Of a DNA stretch of 64,000 nucleotides, positions 34,799 to 43,610 are shown one piece after another. The notes under the pieces were generated by a model. That model was not told the DNA's origin and did not search any database. It saw nothing but the letters and a program-made list of their open reading frames with translations. This stretch comes from Virgisporangium aurantiacum (GTDB lineage: Bacteria > Actinomycetota > Actinomycetes > Mycobacteriales > Micromonosporaceae): positions 62,001 through 126,000 of the forward strand of contig NZ_BOPG01000019.1 in the NCBI RefSeq assembly GCF_016863635.1, in the 5' to 3' direction. Position 1 is the stretch's first letter, and each line of letters opens with the position of its first letter. The translations under genes were made by a program, and so were the position numbers.

Positions 34799-36255
34799 CC
34801 GTTGTGGTGTACGAGGTCGACACCTGGCCCTGGTTGACCGACCAGCGGCAACGGCTGGGCGAGCAGGTGACGCTGGGCGACCTGCCCGCCGACGTCTGGG
34901 ACCGGCTCGCCCCGCCCGGCACCGACGCCGTCTGGCTGATGGGCGTCTGGGAGCGCAGCCCCGCCGGGCTCGAGATCGCCAACCGGAACGCCGGGCTCCA
35001 GGACGCGTTCCACGCGGCCCTGCCCGACCTCGCGCCCGGCGACGTGGTCGGTTCGCCGTACTGCGTCCGCCGGTACGTCGTCGACGAGCGCCTCGGCGGC
35101 CCGGCCGCGCTGGCCGTCGCGCGGGCCGAACTCGCCCGGCGCGGGCTGCGCCTGATCCTCGACTACGTGCCCAACCACGTCGCCCCCGACCACCCGGCCG
35201 TCGTCGACCACCCGAAGTGGTTCGTGCGGGGCGGCCCGGAGGACCTGGCCCGTGATCCGGCCGGCTGGCTGGAGATCGGGGGGAACATCATCGCCCGGGG
35301 CCGCGACCCGTACTTCCCGCCGTGGCCCGACGTGGTGCAGGTCAACGCGTTCCGGCCGAAGCTGCGCCGGGCCACCGTCGACATGCTCGGCGGCATCCTC
35401 GACCAGGCCGACGGCGTCCGGTGCGACATGGCGATGCTGCTCACCAACGACATCTTCGGCAAGACCTGGGGCGAGTGGGCCGGGCCGGCGCCGGCCGAGG
35501 AGTTCTGGCCGACGGTCATCGGGGCACTGCGGCAGCGGCACCCGGACGCGCTGCTCATCGCCGAGGCGTACTGGGACATGGAGTGGACGCTCCAGCGGCA
35601 GGGCTTCGACCTCTGCTACGACAAGCGGCTCTACGACCGGCTCGTCGGGGAGGACGCCGCGTCCGTCCGCTCGCATCTCGGCGCCGGGGCGGACTACCAG
35701 CGCAAGCTGATCCGCTTCATCGAGAACCACGACGAGCCGCGCGCCGCGGCGGCCCTGCCCAGCGGTCGCGACCGCGCCGCCGCCGTCGCCGTGGCGACCC
35801 TGCCCGGTGCGACGCTGTGGCACGACGGCCAGTTCGAGGGCCGGCGGACGCGGCTGCCGGTGTTCCTCGGCCGGCGCCCCGACGAGCCGCTCGACGACGA
35901 CCTGCGCGGCTTCTACCACCGGCTGGTCGCGGCGGCGGCCCAGGCGCGCCGGGGCACCTGGACGCTGCTCGACGTCGCCGGCTGGCCCGACAACCCGACC
36001 AACCGCGACGTGCTCGCCTGGGCCTGGCTCAACGACCGGCGGCCGCACCACGTGGTCACGGTGAACCTGTCCGACCACCCGGCGCAGGGCCTGGTCGCGC
36101 TGCCGTGGGACGCGTTGGGTGGCGACGAGTGGCGGCTCACCGACCTCCTCGACGGGCGGGTCTTCGACCGCGACGGCGACGATCTCGCCGCCGGCGGCCT
36201 GTACGTCGACCTGCCGCCGTGGGCGGCCCATGTGCTCGCGGTCGAACCGCGCTGA
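34795..36255 (+). CDS. GH13 alpha-amylase-family enzyme
   Basis: A 486-residue alpha-amylase-type TIM barrel. Conserved region I is LDYVPNHV, region II GVRCDMAM (nucleophile Asp), region III LIAEAYWDMEW (acid/base Glu) and region IV FIENHDEPRA (transition-state Asp), so the triad is intact. It lacks a signal peptide and the N-terminal start is unusually short (VVVYEVDTWPWL), hence cytoplasmic action. The ATGA overlap with the GH63-like gene means translational coupling. Hydrolysis or transfer on an alpha-glucan, trehalose or sucrose-like substrate is likely; the specificity is not readable. Confidence 0.8.
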
Positions 36256-36278
36256 CGTCAAGGAAGGTTGGCACTCCG

Positions 36279-36992
36279 ATGGTTATCGCATCACCGGAAC
36301 AGCGGACGAACGGACCGGCGATCCCCCAACAGGAGCCGCCGCCGGCGTCTCTCCCGCAGGAGCCGCCGACGGCGGCCGGGCCGACAGCATCCGGGCCGAC
36401 AGCGGCCGGGCCCATTCGGGTGTGGTTCCTGCCCGACGTCGCCGTCGGCGCCACGGCGGGTGCCGTCGGCGCGATCGGCGCGCTGCTCGGGGCCGCCGGC
36501 CGGGCCGCGGCGCAACGCACGCCGAGCCGCTCGGACGCCTCGCGCCTGGGCGAACGGGTCGGCCGGCGGCTCACCGGTCTGGCCGACCGCGGCGCCGTCC
36601 AGCGCCAGCGGGGCCAACGGTTCGCGGTGACCGTCGTCGACGCCGCCAGCACGACGGTCGTCACCTCGGCGATGGTCAACCGGGCCGTCGACCTCCAGCT
36701 CAACCGGGTGCTGCGGCCGGTGGTGGCGGCGGTCCTCGACGACGTGCTGGCGCGCCTGGAGGCGGAGCCGGAACGGGTGCGGTCGTTGGTGCGTGGGCAG
36801 CGCGACAGCATGATCGACGAGATCGTCGGCCACGTGCGGGCCGGAGCACTGGCCGGCGACACGACCGTCGAGCGGTGGACGTCCCGGATCCTGCGGCGCT
36901 CGGCCGCGCCGGCCGCCCAGGCCGCGCCGGCTGCCCCGCCGACTGCCCCGCCGGCCGCCCCGCCGGCGCCGGATCCGTCGCCCGCGTTGTGA
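36279..36992 (+). CDS. Hypothetical protein with Pro-rich ends
   Basis: A 237-residue protein of unknown family. An N-terminal Pro/Ala/Gly tract is followed by a short hydrophobic stretch (VAVGATAGAVGAIGALLGAAG, about 55-75), a charged helical middle (AVDLQLNRVLRPVVAAVLDDVLARLEAEPERVRSLVRGQ), and an Ala/Pro tail. The start has AAGGAAGG upstream, and the end overlaps the RDD gene as GTGA. It may bridge the membrane and a partner; the function is unknown. Confidence 0.55.
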   Translation: MVIASPEQRTNGPAIPQQEPPPASLPQEPPTAAGPTASGPTAAGPIRVWFLPDVAVGATAGAVGAIGALLGAAGRAAAQRTPSRSDASRLGERVGRRLTGLADRGAVQRQRGQRFAVTVVDAASTTVVTSAMVNRAVDLQLNRVLRPVVAAVLDDVLARLEAEPERVRSLVRGQRDSMIDEIVGHVRAGALAGDTTVERWTSRILRRSAAPAAQAAPAAPPTAPPAAPPAPDPSPAL

Positions 36993-37450
36993 CCGTTCCC
37001 GTCGCCCGCGTCGCGACCGTTCCCACCGACCGCGCGTACGCGGGAGCCGTCAGCCGAACGGTCGCCTACGTGGTCGACGTGCTGCTGGTCGCCATCGTCG
37101 TCGGTGGCATCGCCGTCGTCGTCGAACTCATGAGCACCGCTCTCCTCGCGGGGGCACGGGACGCCGCCCGGGTCGCGGTGCGGTACCTCGTGCTGTTCAT
37201 GCCCGCGTTCCTCGCGTTCTACAGCATGCTTTTCTGGCGGCTCGCCGGACGCACACCGGGCATGGCGCTGCTCGACGTCCGGGTGATCCAGGTGAACGGC
37301 CGGCCGGTGTCGTGGTTCGCGTCGCTCGTCCGGGCGATCCTGTTGGCCTACCTGCCCATCGGCGCGGTCTGGTCCCTTGTGGACAGACGCCGCCAGGGCG
37401 TGCACGACAAGCTCGCCCGGACGGTCGTGGTGCGCGTGCCGGGCCCGTGA
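36989..37450 (+). CDS. RDD-family membrane protein
   Basis: A 153-residue RDD protein. RTVAYVVDVLLVAIVVGG carries the Arg-Asp of the first helix, GMALLDVRVI and WSLVDRRRQGVHDKLARTVVV the others, with four hydrophobic segments. RDD proteins are linked to ion or proton exchange and osmotic stress. The GTG start overlaps the preceding gene. The same transcript probably includes the lipoprotein that follows after 23 bases. Confidence 0.8.
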   Translation: MTVPVARVATVPTDRAYAGAVSRTVAYVVDVLLVAIVVGGIAVVVELMSTALLAGARDAARVAVRYLVLFMPAFLAFYSMLFWRLAGRTPGMALLDVRVIQVNGRPVSWFASLVRAILLAYLPIGAVWSLVDRRRQGVHDKLARTVVVRVPGP

Positions 37451-37473
37451 GACGTTGCCTTGGAGGGTGTGAC

Positions 37474-38031
37474 GTGAATCGTGTCGGAGTCTTCGCGGCG
37501 ATCCTGCTCTCCCTGCTGGGGTCCGCCGGCTGCTCGGCGCAGGCCGGATCTCAGCAGGTCGACAGCGTGGACGGGCAGGTGGGCCCGCTTCGGCTGCTCC
37601 GCGTGGCGGTCGACTCCCCGGGCCCGCGCGGCAGCATCCATGTCGCGGGGAACAGCGCCGCTCTGCTCCTGACGATCGCGAACTTCGGCGGGGCCGAGGA
37701 CGTCCTCACCGCGGCGAGCACCGACGTCGCCCGGGAGGTCGTCCTCCGCGACGGCGACGCCGCTGCGCGGTCGCCCCTGCAGATGGCCGTACCCGCCAGC
37801 GGCGCCGCCGTTCTCCACGACGTCACCGGACCGCACCTGGAGCTGTCCGGGCTGCGACGGCCCCTGCGCGGCGGGTCCAGTGTCGTCGTCACTTTCCAGT
37901 TCCGCGACGCCGGCCTGGTGACCATCCGGGTGCCGGTCCGTAGCTACACCGACGTCCCGGTCGATCGGATCTCTCAGCCCGATGGTGACCGGGACGCCCG
38001 AACCGCGCCACCACCCGACCGGCGCCCCTGA
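37474..38031 (+). CDS. Lipoprotein of unknown function
   Basis: A 185-residue exported protein with a lipobox (LLGSAGC, Cys20). The mature part has beta-strand character (GSIHVAGNSAALLLTIANFGG, LHDVTGPHLELSG, SVVVTFQFRDAGLVTIRVPV) similar to copper-chaperone PCu(A)C or other immunoglobulin-like lipoproteins, but without the Met/His copper ligands. The GTG start is set by TTGGAGGG nine bases upstream. It follows the RDD gene and should be anchored outside the membrane. Confidence 0.65.
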   Translation: MNRVGVFAAILLSLLGSAGCSAQAGSQQVDSVDGQVGPLRLLRVAVDSPGPRGSIHVAGNSAALLLTIANFGGAEDVLTAASTDVAREVVLRDGDAAARSPLQMAVPASGAAVLHDVTGPHLELSGLRRPLRGGSSVVVTFQFRDAGLVTIRVPVRSYTDVPVDRISQPDGDRDARTAPPPDRRP

Positions 38032-38055
38032 CTCCGCCCGCTGTCACCGGGTTCG

Positions 38056-38352
38056 TCAGGTGGCGGCGGGTTCCCGGCTCTCCGCTGGGTCGGTGGTCAC
38101 GACATACACGTCGGCGCCGTTGCGCCATGCGCCGGCACCGGCCTTGACGGCCGCCCTGGCCAGCCGCCACTGCCGTCTGGCGAGTTCGGTCGGTGGCACC
38201 TCCATGTGGTCGATCCGACGCCGTGCCATCACCCCCAGGGCGACGGTGGCGACCCCGAGCCCGGCCATCCCGAGCGCCGCGGCCGCGGCCAGGAGCGCCG
38301 AGCTGGTGATGAGAAGCCGAGCGCTTGTCGTCTGCTGCGAGTCGTCGGTCAT
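38056..38352 (-). CDS. Small membrane protein
   Basis: A 98-residue protein with one long or two short hydrophobic segments (LLITSSALLAAAAALGMAGLGVATVALGVMA) followed by basic residues and a C-terminal domain ending in DVYVVTTDPAE. No known family. ATG 38352 has GGTGGGGAT upstream; the longer frame reaching 38979 is a shadow of the HdeD gene. An island palindrome lies 63 bases upstream (38416-38432), so it is probably expressed alone under stress. Confidence 0.6.
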   Translation of the reverse strand: MTDDSQQTTSARLLITSSALLAAAAALGMAGLGVATVALGVMARRRIDHMEVPPTELARRQWRLARAAVKAGAGAWRNGADVYVVTTDPAESREPAAT

Positions 38353-38415
38353 GGGATCCCCACCCTTCGGTTGGCGTGTGTAGGCCCACCATCCAGACCG
38401 CAGGGCCCGGCGGCA

Positions 38416-38432
38416 TCGTCCGTACGGGATGA
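38416..38432. promoter_or_regulatory. Island palindrome site 2
   Basis: TCGTCC-GTACG-GGATGA, a full match to the consensus. Flanking GGCA and TGCC extend the dyad into a longer stem. It is 63 bases before the small membrane protein start. Confidence 0.65.
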
Positions 38433-38465
38433 TGCCGCGACGTCCACCCGGCGGCGATGACGGCG

Positions 38466-39083
38466 TCAGGATTCGGGACCGCTCCGGCGGAGCTGGAGCC
38501 CGACCACCACCTGCATCGCGCCGGTCAGGATGAAACCCAGGCCGGTCATCAGGACCAGCACGCCCAGCGAGAAGCGCGGCACGAACAGGAAGACCAGCCC
38601 GAGCACGATCGAGATCAGACCGGTGGCGAGCAGCGCGACCCGCGACCCGCCGCGCTTCGCGTCGGCGGCCATGACCACCTCGGCGATCCCGCTCAGCAAC
38701 CATGTCACGGCCACCACGACCGCGAGCAGCTCCACGGTGCGGACGAGGTCGCGCAAGCACGCCACGCCGACGATGACGAGGACGACGCCCACGATGCCGG
38801 ACAGCATCTGCCGCCCCACACCCCGGCCGGAGACGAACGCGCTGAAGATGCGCACCAGCCCGCCGAGCAGCAGCCAGAGCCCGGCCAGTGCCGCCATCAC
38901 CTTGAGCGTCGCCGTGGGCCAGCCCACCACGACGATGCCGAGCAGCACCGACACGATCCCCAGCCCGACGACGGACCACCAGGGGAACAGGCCGGAATCG
39001 CGGATCACCACCTGCTGGCTGGCGAGGCTGGGGCGCAGGCCCGCCGGGGCCTCGGCACCCGGTGTCGCCGGACTGTCAGTCAT
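38466..39083 (-). CDS. HdeD/DUF308 family membrane protein
   Basis: A 205-residue protein with six hydrophobic helices in pairs (WWSVVGLGIVSVLLGIVVVGWP, MAALAGLWLLLGGLVRIFSAF, and so on), the DUF308 repeat pattern of HdeD, an acid-resistance membrane protein of enteric bacteria. In actinobacteria HdeD-like genes accompany hypoxia or acid-stress sets. An island palindrome lies 63 bases upstream of the start (39147-39163). Confidence 0.8.
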   Translation of the reverse strand: MTDSPATPGAEAPAGLRPSLASQQVVIRDSGLFPWWSVVGLGIVSVLLGIVVVGWPTATLKVMAALAGLWLLLGGLVRIFSAFVSGRGVGRQMLSGIVGVVLVIVGVACLRDLVRTVELLAVVVAVTWLLSGIAEVVMAADAKRGGSRVALLATGLISIVLGLVFLFVPRFSLGVLVLMTGLGFILTGAMQVVVGLQLRRSGPES

Positions 39084-39146
39084 GGTCGTCTCCCGGTGCT
39101 CGTCGACGGTCGCCCCACAGGGTCCGTCTCCGCCCGCGCCCGCACC

Positions 39147-39163
39147 TCATCCCGATCGGGTGA
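39147..39163. promoter_or_regulatory. Island palindrome site 3 (HdeD gene)
   Basis: TCATCC-CGATC-GGGTGA; the centre CCCGATCGGG is itself a perfect 10-bp palindrome. It sits 63 bases upstream of the HdeD start, the same distance as site 2 to its gene. Confidence 0.65.
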
Positions 39164-39200
39164 GAACGCATGACGGCACGGTGAGCCGCCCGAGCCACGA

Positions 39201-39701
39201 TCAGCGGCTGTCGTGGCGGGCCTGACGCCGCGCACCCACCGCCCGGGTGGAGGCGTGGCGCTTGGGCAGACCCAGGTGGTCCGGCCGGCGGTCGAGCCGC
39301 TGCGCGACGCGCCCGTCGGTTCTTTCGGCGGCCGGCGCCGCTGGGGGCGCCGTGTTCCGGGCGTTCCGCGCCTCGGCCAGCCGTTCGGCGCGCAGCGCGC
39401 GAGCACTGGCGCGGGCCGCCGCCGCGAGGCGGGCGCTGACCCGGGCCAGCGCGTCCTCGAACACCTCGGCCTTGGTCCGGTTGCGGGTGTTCTTCGGGTA
39501 CGCCCTCCCCCGGCCGCCCACCTCCTCGATGCGGGCCGCCGCCCGGCGGCGGTACAGCTTGACGTACTTGTCCCGGGCGCGCCGCACGCGGGTGTGCAGC
39601 TCGACCAGCCCGTCCTCGTCCAGCTCGGCAAGCCGCGCGCGCTCGGTCTCCCGGACCAGCGACAGCTCGTTCTCGGTCAGCGAGTTCAGAAGTGCGTTCA
39701 T
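39201..39701 (-). CDS. Coiled-coil basic hypothetical protein
   Basis: A 166-residue highly charged protein. The N-terminal half is helical with heptad-like spacing (NELSLVRETERARLAELDEDGLVELHTRVRRARDKYVKLYRRRAAARI). A middle YPKNTRNRTKAEVFEDALARVSARL segment and an Arg-rich tail follow. This arrangement is seen in conserved actinobacterial proteins of unknown role; nucleic-acid binding is possible from the charge. ATG 39701 is chosen over 39743 because the first helix starts there. The alpha/beta-hydrolase gene lies upstream on the same strand. Confidence 0.6.
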   Translation of the reverse strand: MNALLNSLTENELSLVRETERARLAELDEDGLVELHTRVRRARDKYVKLYRRRAAARIEEVGGRGRAYPKNTRNRTKAEVFEDALARVSARLAAAARASARALRAERLAEARNARNTAPPAAPAAERTDGRVAQRLDRRPDHLGLPKRHASTRAVGARRQARHDSR

Positions 39702-39746
39702 ACCGTGGCGCTTCCCGTGATGGTCTGGCGTGGAATCCGTCACCGA

Positions 39747-41492
39747 TCAGCCGTCGGAGGACATCAGCTCGGTGAGTGCGGTGGTGCGGTCAGCGGTCCA
39801 ACCGTCCGGCGGGGCGATCCTGGCCCAGGCCGCGACCGGGAGCGACCCGAAGTTGTGGCCGTGGCCGGCGGGCACCCCGTTCGCGAACGCCATGTCCGCC
39901 GACACCTGCCAGAACGTCACGAACGGGAACCACCGCATGCTGGGCAGGACGTCCGATCCCCGGGGCTCGGCCAACCAGTCGGGACGGCGCACCATCAGCC
40001 GCGGCGACCACCAGGTGATCGGATCGGACGGGTACTGCAGGTAGACGACCCGTGGGTTCTCCCAGACCGTGTCCGGCCGGTCGAGATCCGCCGGAACGGC
40101 GGCGAACCGCACCGTTGAGCCCCGCTCGTAGACCGGCAGAACCTCGGAGCTGCCCGGGTCGCGGTCCGTGACGAGTTCTCCCCACAACTGGTTGCCGTTG
40201 GGGGGCCCGATCAACAGCATCCCGTCGGTGCGGTTGCGGATGTCGTCCGGGCCGCTGAACGCCGCCTCGGCGCCGAACGAGCCGAGGCTCTCGCCGAAGA
40301 CGAGCAGCTTGGGACGCTGATCGCGGGGAAGCCGCGACCACACGCCGTACACCTGGTCGAACAGGTCCCGGCCGGCCTCCCGGGCCCGGCTCTGGTCGAC
40401 CAGGAACGAGATCGCGCTGGGCAGGTACGAGTACTGCGTCGCGACGAGAGCCGTGTCGCCGTTGTACATGTACTCCAGCGGCTCGACCGCCTGCCGGTTG
40501 ACCCAACCGGTGCCGGTGGTGGTGATCACGCACAGCACCCGGCGCTGGAACGCGCCGGTGCGCTGCAGTTCCCGCACCGCCAACGCGGCCCGCTCCCGGG
40601 AGGTCGGCGCCGACTCCAGGCCCACGTAGACGCGGATGGGTGGCTTCGCTCCCGTCCCGCCGAAGTCCTCCAGGGCATCGGTGCGTGGCCCGCCCGAGAT
40701 GAAGATGCGGCCCTGGTTGCCCAGCGACTCCCAGGAGACCAACGAGTCCGGTCCGCCGGAGCGCATCGGGTCGTCGGGCGCCTCCACGTCGGGGCGCGTC
40801 TCACCGTTGACGGCGCGGAACGCCCCGTCCGCGACGGCGAACATCCCGTCCAGGACGACGCCGTTCAGCACGCCGAGAAGCAGCACCACGACGACGGTCG
40901 CCGCGATCACCTGGGCGGCCGCCGCCGGGATCCACCGGCCCAGCAGGCCGGCGAGGCTCCGGGTCGCCCGCCGTAGCAGCCGGAACAGGCCGACGAATCC
41001 GGCCGCGGTCACCACGGCGATCGGCAGCACGAGGACGAAGGCGAACCCCGGTGGGGAGTCGACGTCCATGAGACGGTGGATCTCGCGTTGCCACATGGCG
41101 CCCAGCACGAGGAACGTCACCGCCGCGACCGTCGCCAGCGCGGCGAACACCTTCCACGCCATCGGACCGGGCGACGGTTGGGGCCGCCCGGACAGGTGGC
41201 GGGCCACCCAGACCCCGAGGGTTCCGAGGCCGTACCCGATCGCGGCCAGGAGTCCGCTGATGAGGCCCTGGAACAGGATTCCGCGCGGCAGCAGCGAGGG
41301 GGTCAACGATATGCAGAAGAACACGGTGGCCACGACGAGCCCGACGAAACTGTACCGCCACCGGCGGAGGAACCGGCCCCAGCGTCCGCCCGACGGTGTT
41401 TCGTCGGGCCCGGACCGGGCCTCTCCGGTGGCGGGTGCGGGCTCCCGGACGGCGTCGCTGACCCGGTTCTCATCGTGCGTCGTGTCGTCCAC
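39747..41492 (-). CDS. Membrane alpha/beta-hydrolase (Abhydrolase_9 type)
   Basis: A 581-residue protein. About five hydrophobic helices fill residues 45-240, followed by a long alpha/beta-hydrolase domain with the nucleophile elbow FGESLGSFGAEAAF (GxSxG). The two-part architecture corresponds to the Abhydrolase_9_N plus Abhydrolase_9 families of actinobacteria; their substrates are unknown, probably a membrane lipid or ester. GTG 41492 is preferred because AGGAG lies six bases upstream; the frame stays open to another GTG at 41576. An island palindrome occupies the divergent gap before the DUF1269 gene. Confidence 0.75.
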   Translation of the reverse strand: MDDTTHDENRVSDAVREPAPATGEARSGPDETPSGGRWGRFLRRWRYSFVGLVVATVFFCISLTPSLLPRGILFQGLISGLLAAIGYGLGTLGVWVARHLSGRPQPSPGPMAWKVFAALATVAAVTFLVLGAMWQREIHRLMDVDSPPGFAFVLVLPIAVVTAAGFVGLFRLLRRATRSLAGLLGRWIPAAAAQVIAATVVVVLLLGVLNGVVLDGMFAVADGAFRAVNGETRPDVEAPDDPMRSGGPDSLVSWESLGNQGRIFISGGPRTDALEDFGGTGAKPPIRVYVGLESAPTSRERAALAVRELQRTGAFQRRVLCVITTTGTGWVNRQAVEPLEYMYNGDTALVATQYSYLPSAISFLVDQSRAREAGRDLFDQVYGVWSRLPRDQRPKLLVFGESLGSFGAEAAFSGPDDIRNRTDGMLLIGPPNGNQLWGELVTDRDPGSSEVLPVYERGSTVRFAAVPADLDRPDTVWENPRVVYLQYPSDPITWWSPRLMVRRPDWLAEPRGSDVLPSMRWFPFVTFWQVSADMAFANGVPAGHGHNFGSLPVAAWARIAPPDGWTADRTTALTELMSSDG

Positions 41493-41608
41493 GCGATGCT
41501 CCTGCCACTCGTGACGGACCGGCCCTCGTCGCCTCCACGGTGGATCCGCCGACGTCTCCCGTGCGTCCTCCTCCACAGGTGATTGTGCGACGCGGGCGGA
41601 TCAATCAA

Positions 41609-41625
41609 TCATCCGCGGCGGGGGA
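41609..41625. promoter_or_regulatory. Island palindrome site 4 (DUF1269/ThrE operon)
   Basis: TCATCC-GCGGC-GGGGGA, one mismatch in the right arm. It lies 68 bases before the DUF1269 start and also upstream of the divergent hydrolase gene. About 25 bases downstream is CAGTATTC, a possible -10 region. Confidence 0.55.
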
Positions 41626-41693
41626 TACACCAACGCGACCGCACCACGACAGTATTCGTCGCACCCTTCCTCGGAATCTCTCGCGGAGGAGCC

Positions 41694-42179
41694 ATGTCAG
41701 AGCTGATCATCATCGGATACGACGACCACGACACCGCTGAGAGAGCCTACGAGAAGGTGCAGTCGCTGCGGAGCACGCACATCGTCGAACTCGCGGGGCT
41801 GGCCGTGGTCACCGTCGATTCTGACGGGAAGAGCCACGTGGACACTCCCGGAAAGCAGGTCACCGACTCGGCATTGTCCGGTGCGCTCTTCGGCATGATA
41901 TTCGGTGTTCTTTTCGTGGTTCCGTTCGCCGGAATGATCGTCGGTGGCGCGATCGGCGCGTTGATGGGCCGGCTGGCGAAGTCCGGCATCAACGCGTCGT
42001 TCCGCGAGCGGATCGACACGTTGCTCGCTCCCGGCCGTGGGGCCGTCGTCATCATGGCCAAGAGGATCACGCAGGACAAGTTCAGCGACGCCATGCGCCC
42101 GTTCGGCGGTGAGGTACTGCAGACGTCACTGTCCAACGAGGACGAGAGAGAACTCGTCGAGGGGCTCGCCGGCTCGTAG
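41694..42179 (+). CDS. DUF1269 family protein A
   Basis: A 161-residue protein. The first about 60 residues (ELIIIGYDDHDTAERAYEKVQSL, HIVELAGLAVVTVDSDGK) form an alpha/beta unit, then a glycine-rich double membrane hairpin (GALFGMIFGVLFVVPFAGMIVGGAIGALMGRL), then a C-terminal domain ending in LQTSLSNEDERELVEGL. This is the DUF1269 pattern; function unknown, probably a membrane-associated stress protein. GGAGGAG precedes the start. A close paralogue is at 48160-48645, alignable end to end with no gap. The ThrE-like gene follows after nine bases. Confidence 0.8.
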   Translation: MSELIIIGYDDHDTAERAYEKVQSLRSTHIVELAGLAVVTVDSDGKSHVDTPGKQVTDSALSGALFGMIFGVLFVVPFAGMIVGGAIGALMGRLAKSGINASFRERIDTLLAPGRGAVVIMAKRITQDKFSDAMRPFGGEVLQTSLSNEDERELVEGLAGS

Positions 42180-42188
42180 CCGGCGCCG

Positions 42189-43610
42189 ATGCCTGCAGCG
42201 TCCGTACTGCCGCCGTTGGCCACGAGTTCCCCTGCGGTGATGCGGTACGGCATCACGGTGTCCATGCTGCTCGCGGCCGTGGGCGCCTTGCTGGTCACGG
42301 GCGCGGTTGTGCTCGCGATCGGCCGCCGGGCCGAGCGTGTCACCCGCCGCACGAGCGACCCGCGACCGCCGGAGCCGGGTGTCTCCGGGTCGCTCGTGCC
42401 GTTCCTCGTGGCGCTGGGACAGGCGCTGATCGACGGCGGCGAGCCGGTGTCCTCGGTTCAGCAGAGCCTGGGCCGGGTGGCGGCGGTCAACGGCGTTCCG
42501 GACGCGGAGGCCGTCGTCCTGGCGACGGCGCTGTTCGTCACCGCGCCCACTCTGGGTACGGTGCAGACCGCGGTCGCACCCGCCGGCACCGAGCAGCTCC
42601 GCCTGGAACAGATGGACGCCCTCCACCGGCTCGTCCGGTCAGCGGAGCGCGGTCAGGTCCGGCCGGCTGACGGGCTGGACGAGCTCAACCGGATCCGCCT
42701 ACTGCCGCCGGCGTTCGGGCCGGCGGTCCGGGTGGCCGGTTACACGCTGCTGACGACCGGGCTCGCCCTGGTACTGCGGGCCGATTGGACCGGCCTGTGG
42801 GCCGCTGTGCTGCTCGGGGCGGGGGTCGGCCTGCTGCAACTGGCGACGGACCGGGCGCCGGCGCGGTGGCAGCCGTTTCTTCCACCGGCGTGCGCTTTCG
42901 GCGTGGCGACCGCGGCCTTCCTGCTCGCCCGGCTCGTCCCGGGCACGGGTGTGTTGGCGCCGCTGGCCGCGCCGCTGGTGACGTTTCTTCCCGGCGCGCT
43001 GCTGACCACGGCGGCGATCGAGCTGGCCACCGGGCAGATGATTTCCGGAGCCGGTCGGCTGGCGTCCGGCAGCATGCGCCTGTTCCTGCTGGCGCTCGGC
43101 ATGACCAGCGCGGCCGAGCTTGTCGGTGCCCCGGCCAGTACCGTCGTCGGGATCAGCGCACAGCCGTTGCCGACCTGGACGACCTGGATCGGCGTCGCTC
43201 TCTTCGGCACGGGTATCGTGCTGCACCACTGCGCTCGCCTCGCCTCGCTCGGATGGCTGCTGCTGGTGCTCTACATCGCGTACGCGGGGCAGGTCGTCGG
43301 AGGGTTCTTCCTTGGCGGGGTCGTGTCGGCTTTCGTCGGAGCGGTGCTCATGACCCCGGTCGCCCGGCTGGTCGCGCGTGCGGCGAACGGGCCACCGGCG
43401 CCCGTCAGCGTCCTGCCCGCCTTCTGGCTGCTGGTGCCGGGAGCGCTCGGTCTGCTGGGAGTGACCAAGTACCTCGGTGCCGACCCGCTGGACGCTCTCG
43501 ACACCTTGCTCACCACCGCGGCGACGATGGTCGCCGTCGCGCTCGGCGTGCTGCTCGGCAGCGAGATCCGCTGGGCCGGCCACCCGGCAGGTCAGCGGAA
43601 GACACGCTAG
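42189..43610 (+). CDS. ThrE-type threonine/serine exporter
   Basis: A 473-residue membrane protein joining the two halves of the ThrE/YjjP-YjjB family. The N-terminal soluble part has FLVALGQALIDGGEPVSSVQQSLGRVA (about 70-97), which in the family is the conserved amphipathic domain with GxP and GAP-like residues. About ten transmembrane helices follow, with TFLPGALLTTAAIELATGQMISGAGRL and AFWLLVPGALGLLG as the repeated PG motif. It should export Thr/Ser or small amino acids. The first Met is uncertain (42189 or 42240). It is convergent with the amino-acid permease gene, overlapping by three bases. Confidence 0.75.
   Translation: MPAASVLPPLATSSPAVMRYGITVSMLLAAVGALLVTGAVVLAIGRRAERVTRRTSDPRPPEPGVSGSLVPFLVALGQALIDGGEPVSSVQQSLGRVAAVNGVPDAEAVVLATALFVTAPTLGTVQTAVAPAGTEQLRLEQMDALHRLVRSAERGQVRPADGLDELNRIRLLPPAFGPAVRVAGYTLLTTGLALVLRADWTGLWAAVLLGAGVGLLQLATDRAPARWQPFLPPACAFGVATAAFLLARLVPGTGVLAPLAAPLVTFLPGALLTTAAIELATGQMISGAGRLASGSMRLFLLALGMTSAAELVGAPASTVVGISAQPLPTWTTWIGVALFGTGIVLHHCARLASLGWLLLVLYIAYAGQVVGGFFLGGVVSAFVGAVLMTPVARLVARAANGPPAPVSVLPAFWLLVPGALGLLGVTKYLGADPLDALDTLLTTAATMVAVALGVLLGSEIRWAGHPAGQRKTR

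Noticed and set aside
38409..38436. Terminator stem between the small membrane protein and HdeD genes
   Set aside because: The stem coincides with the island palindrome and has no T-run; operator is the better explanation, though a double role is possible.
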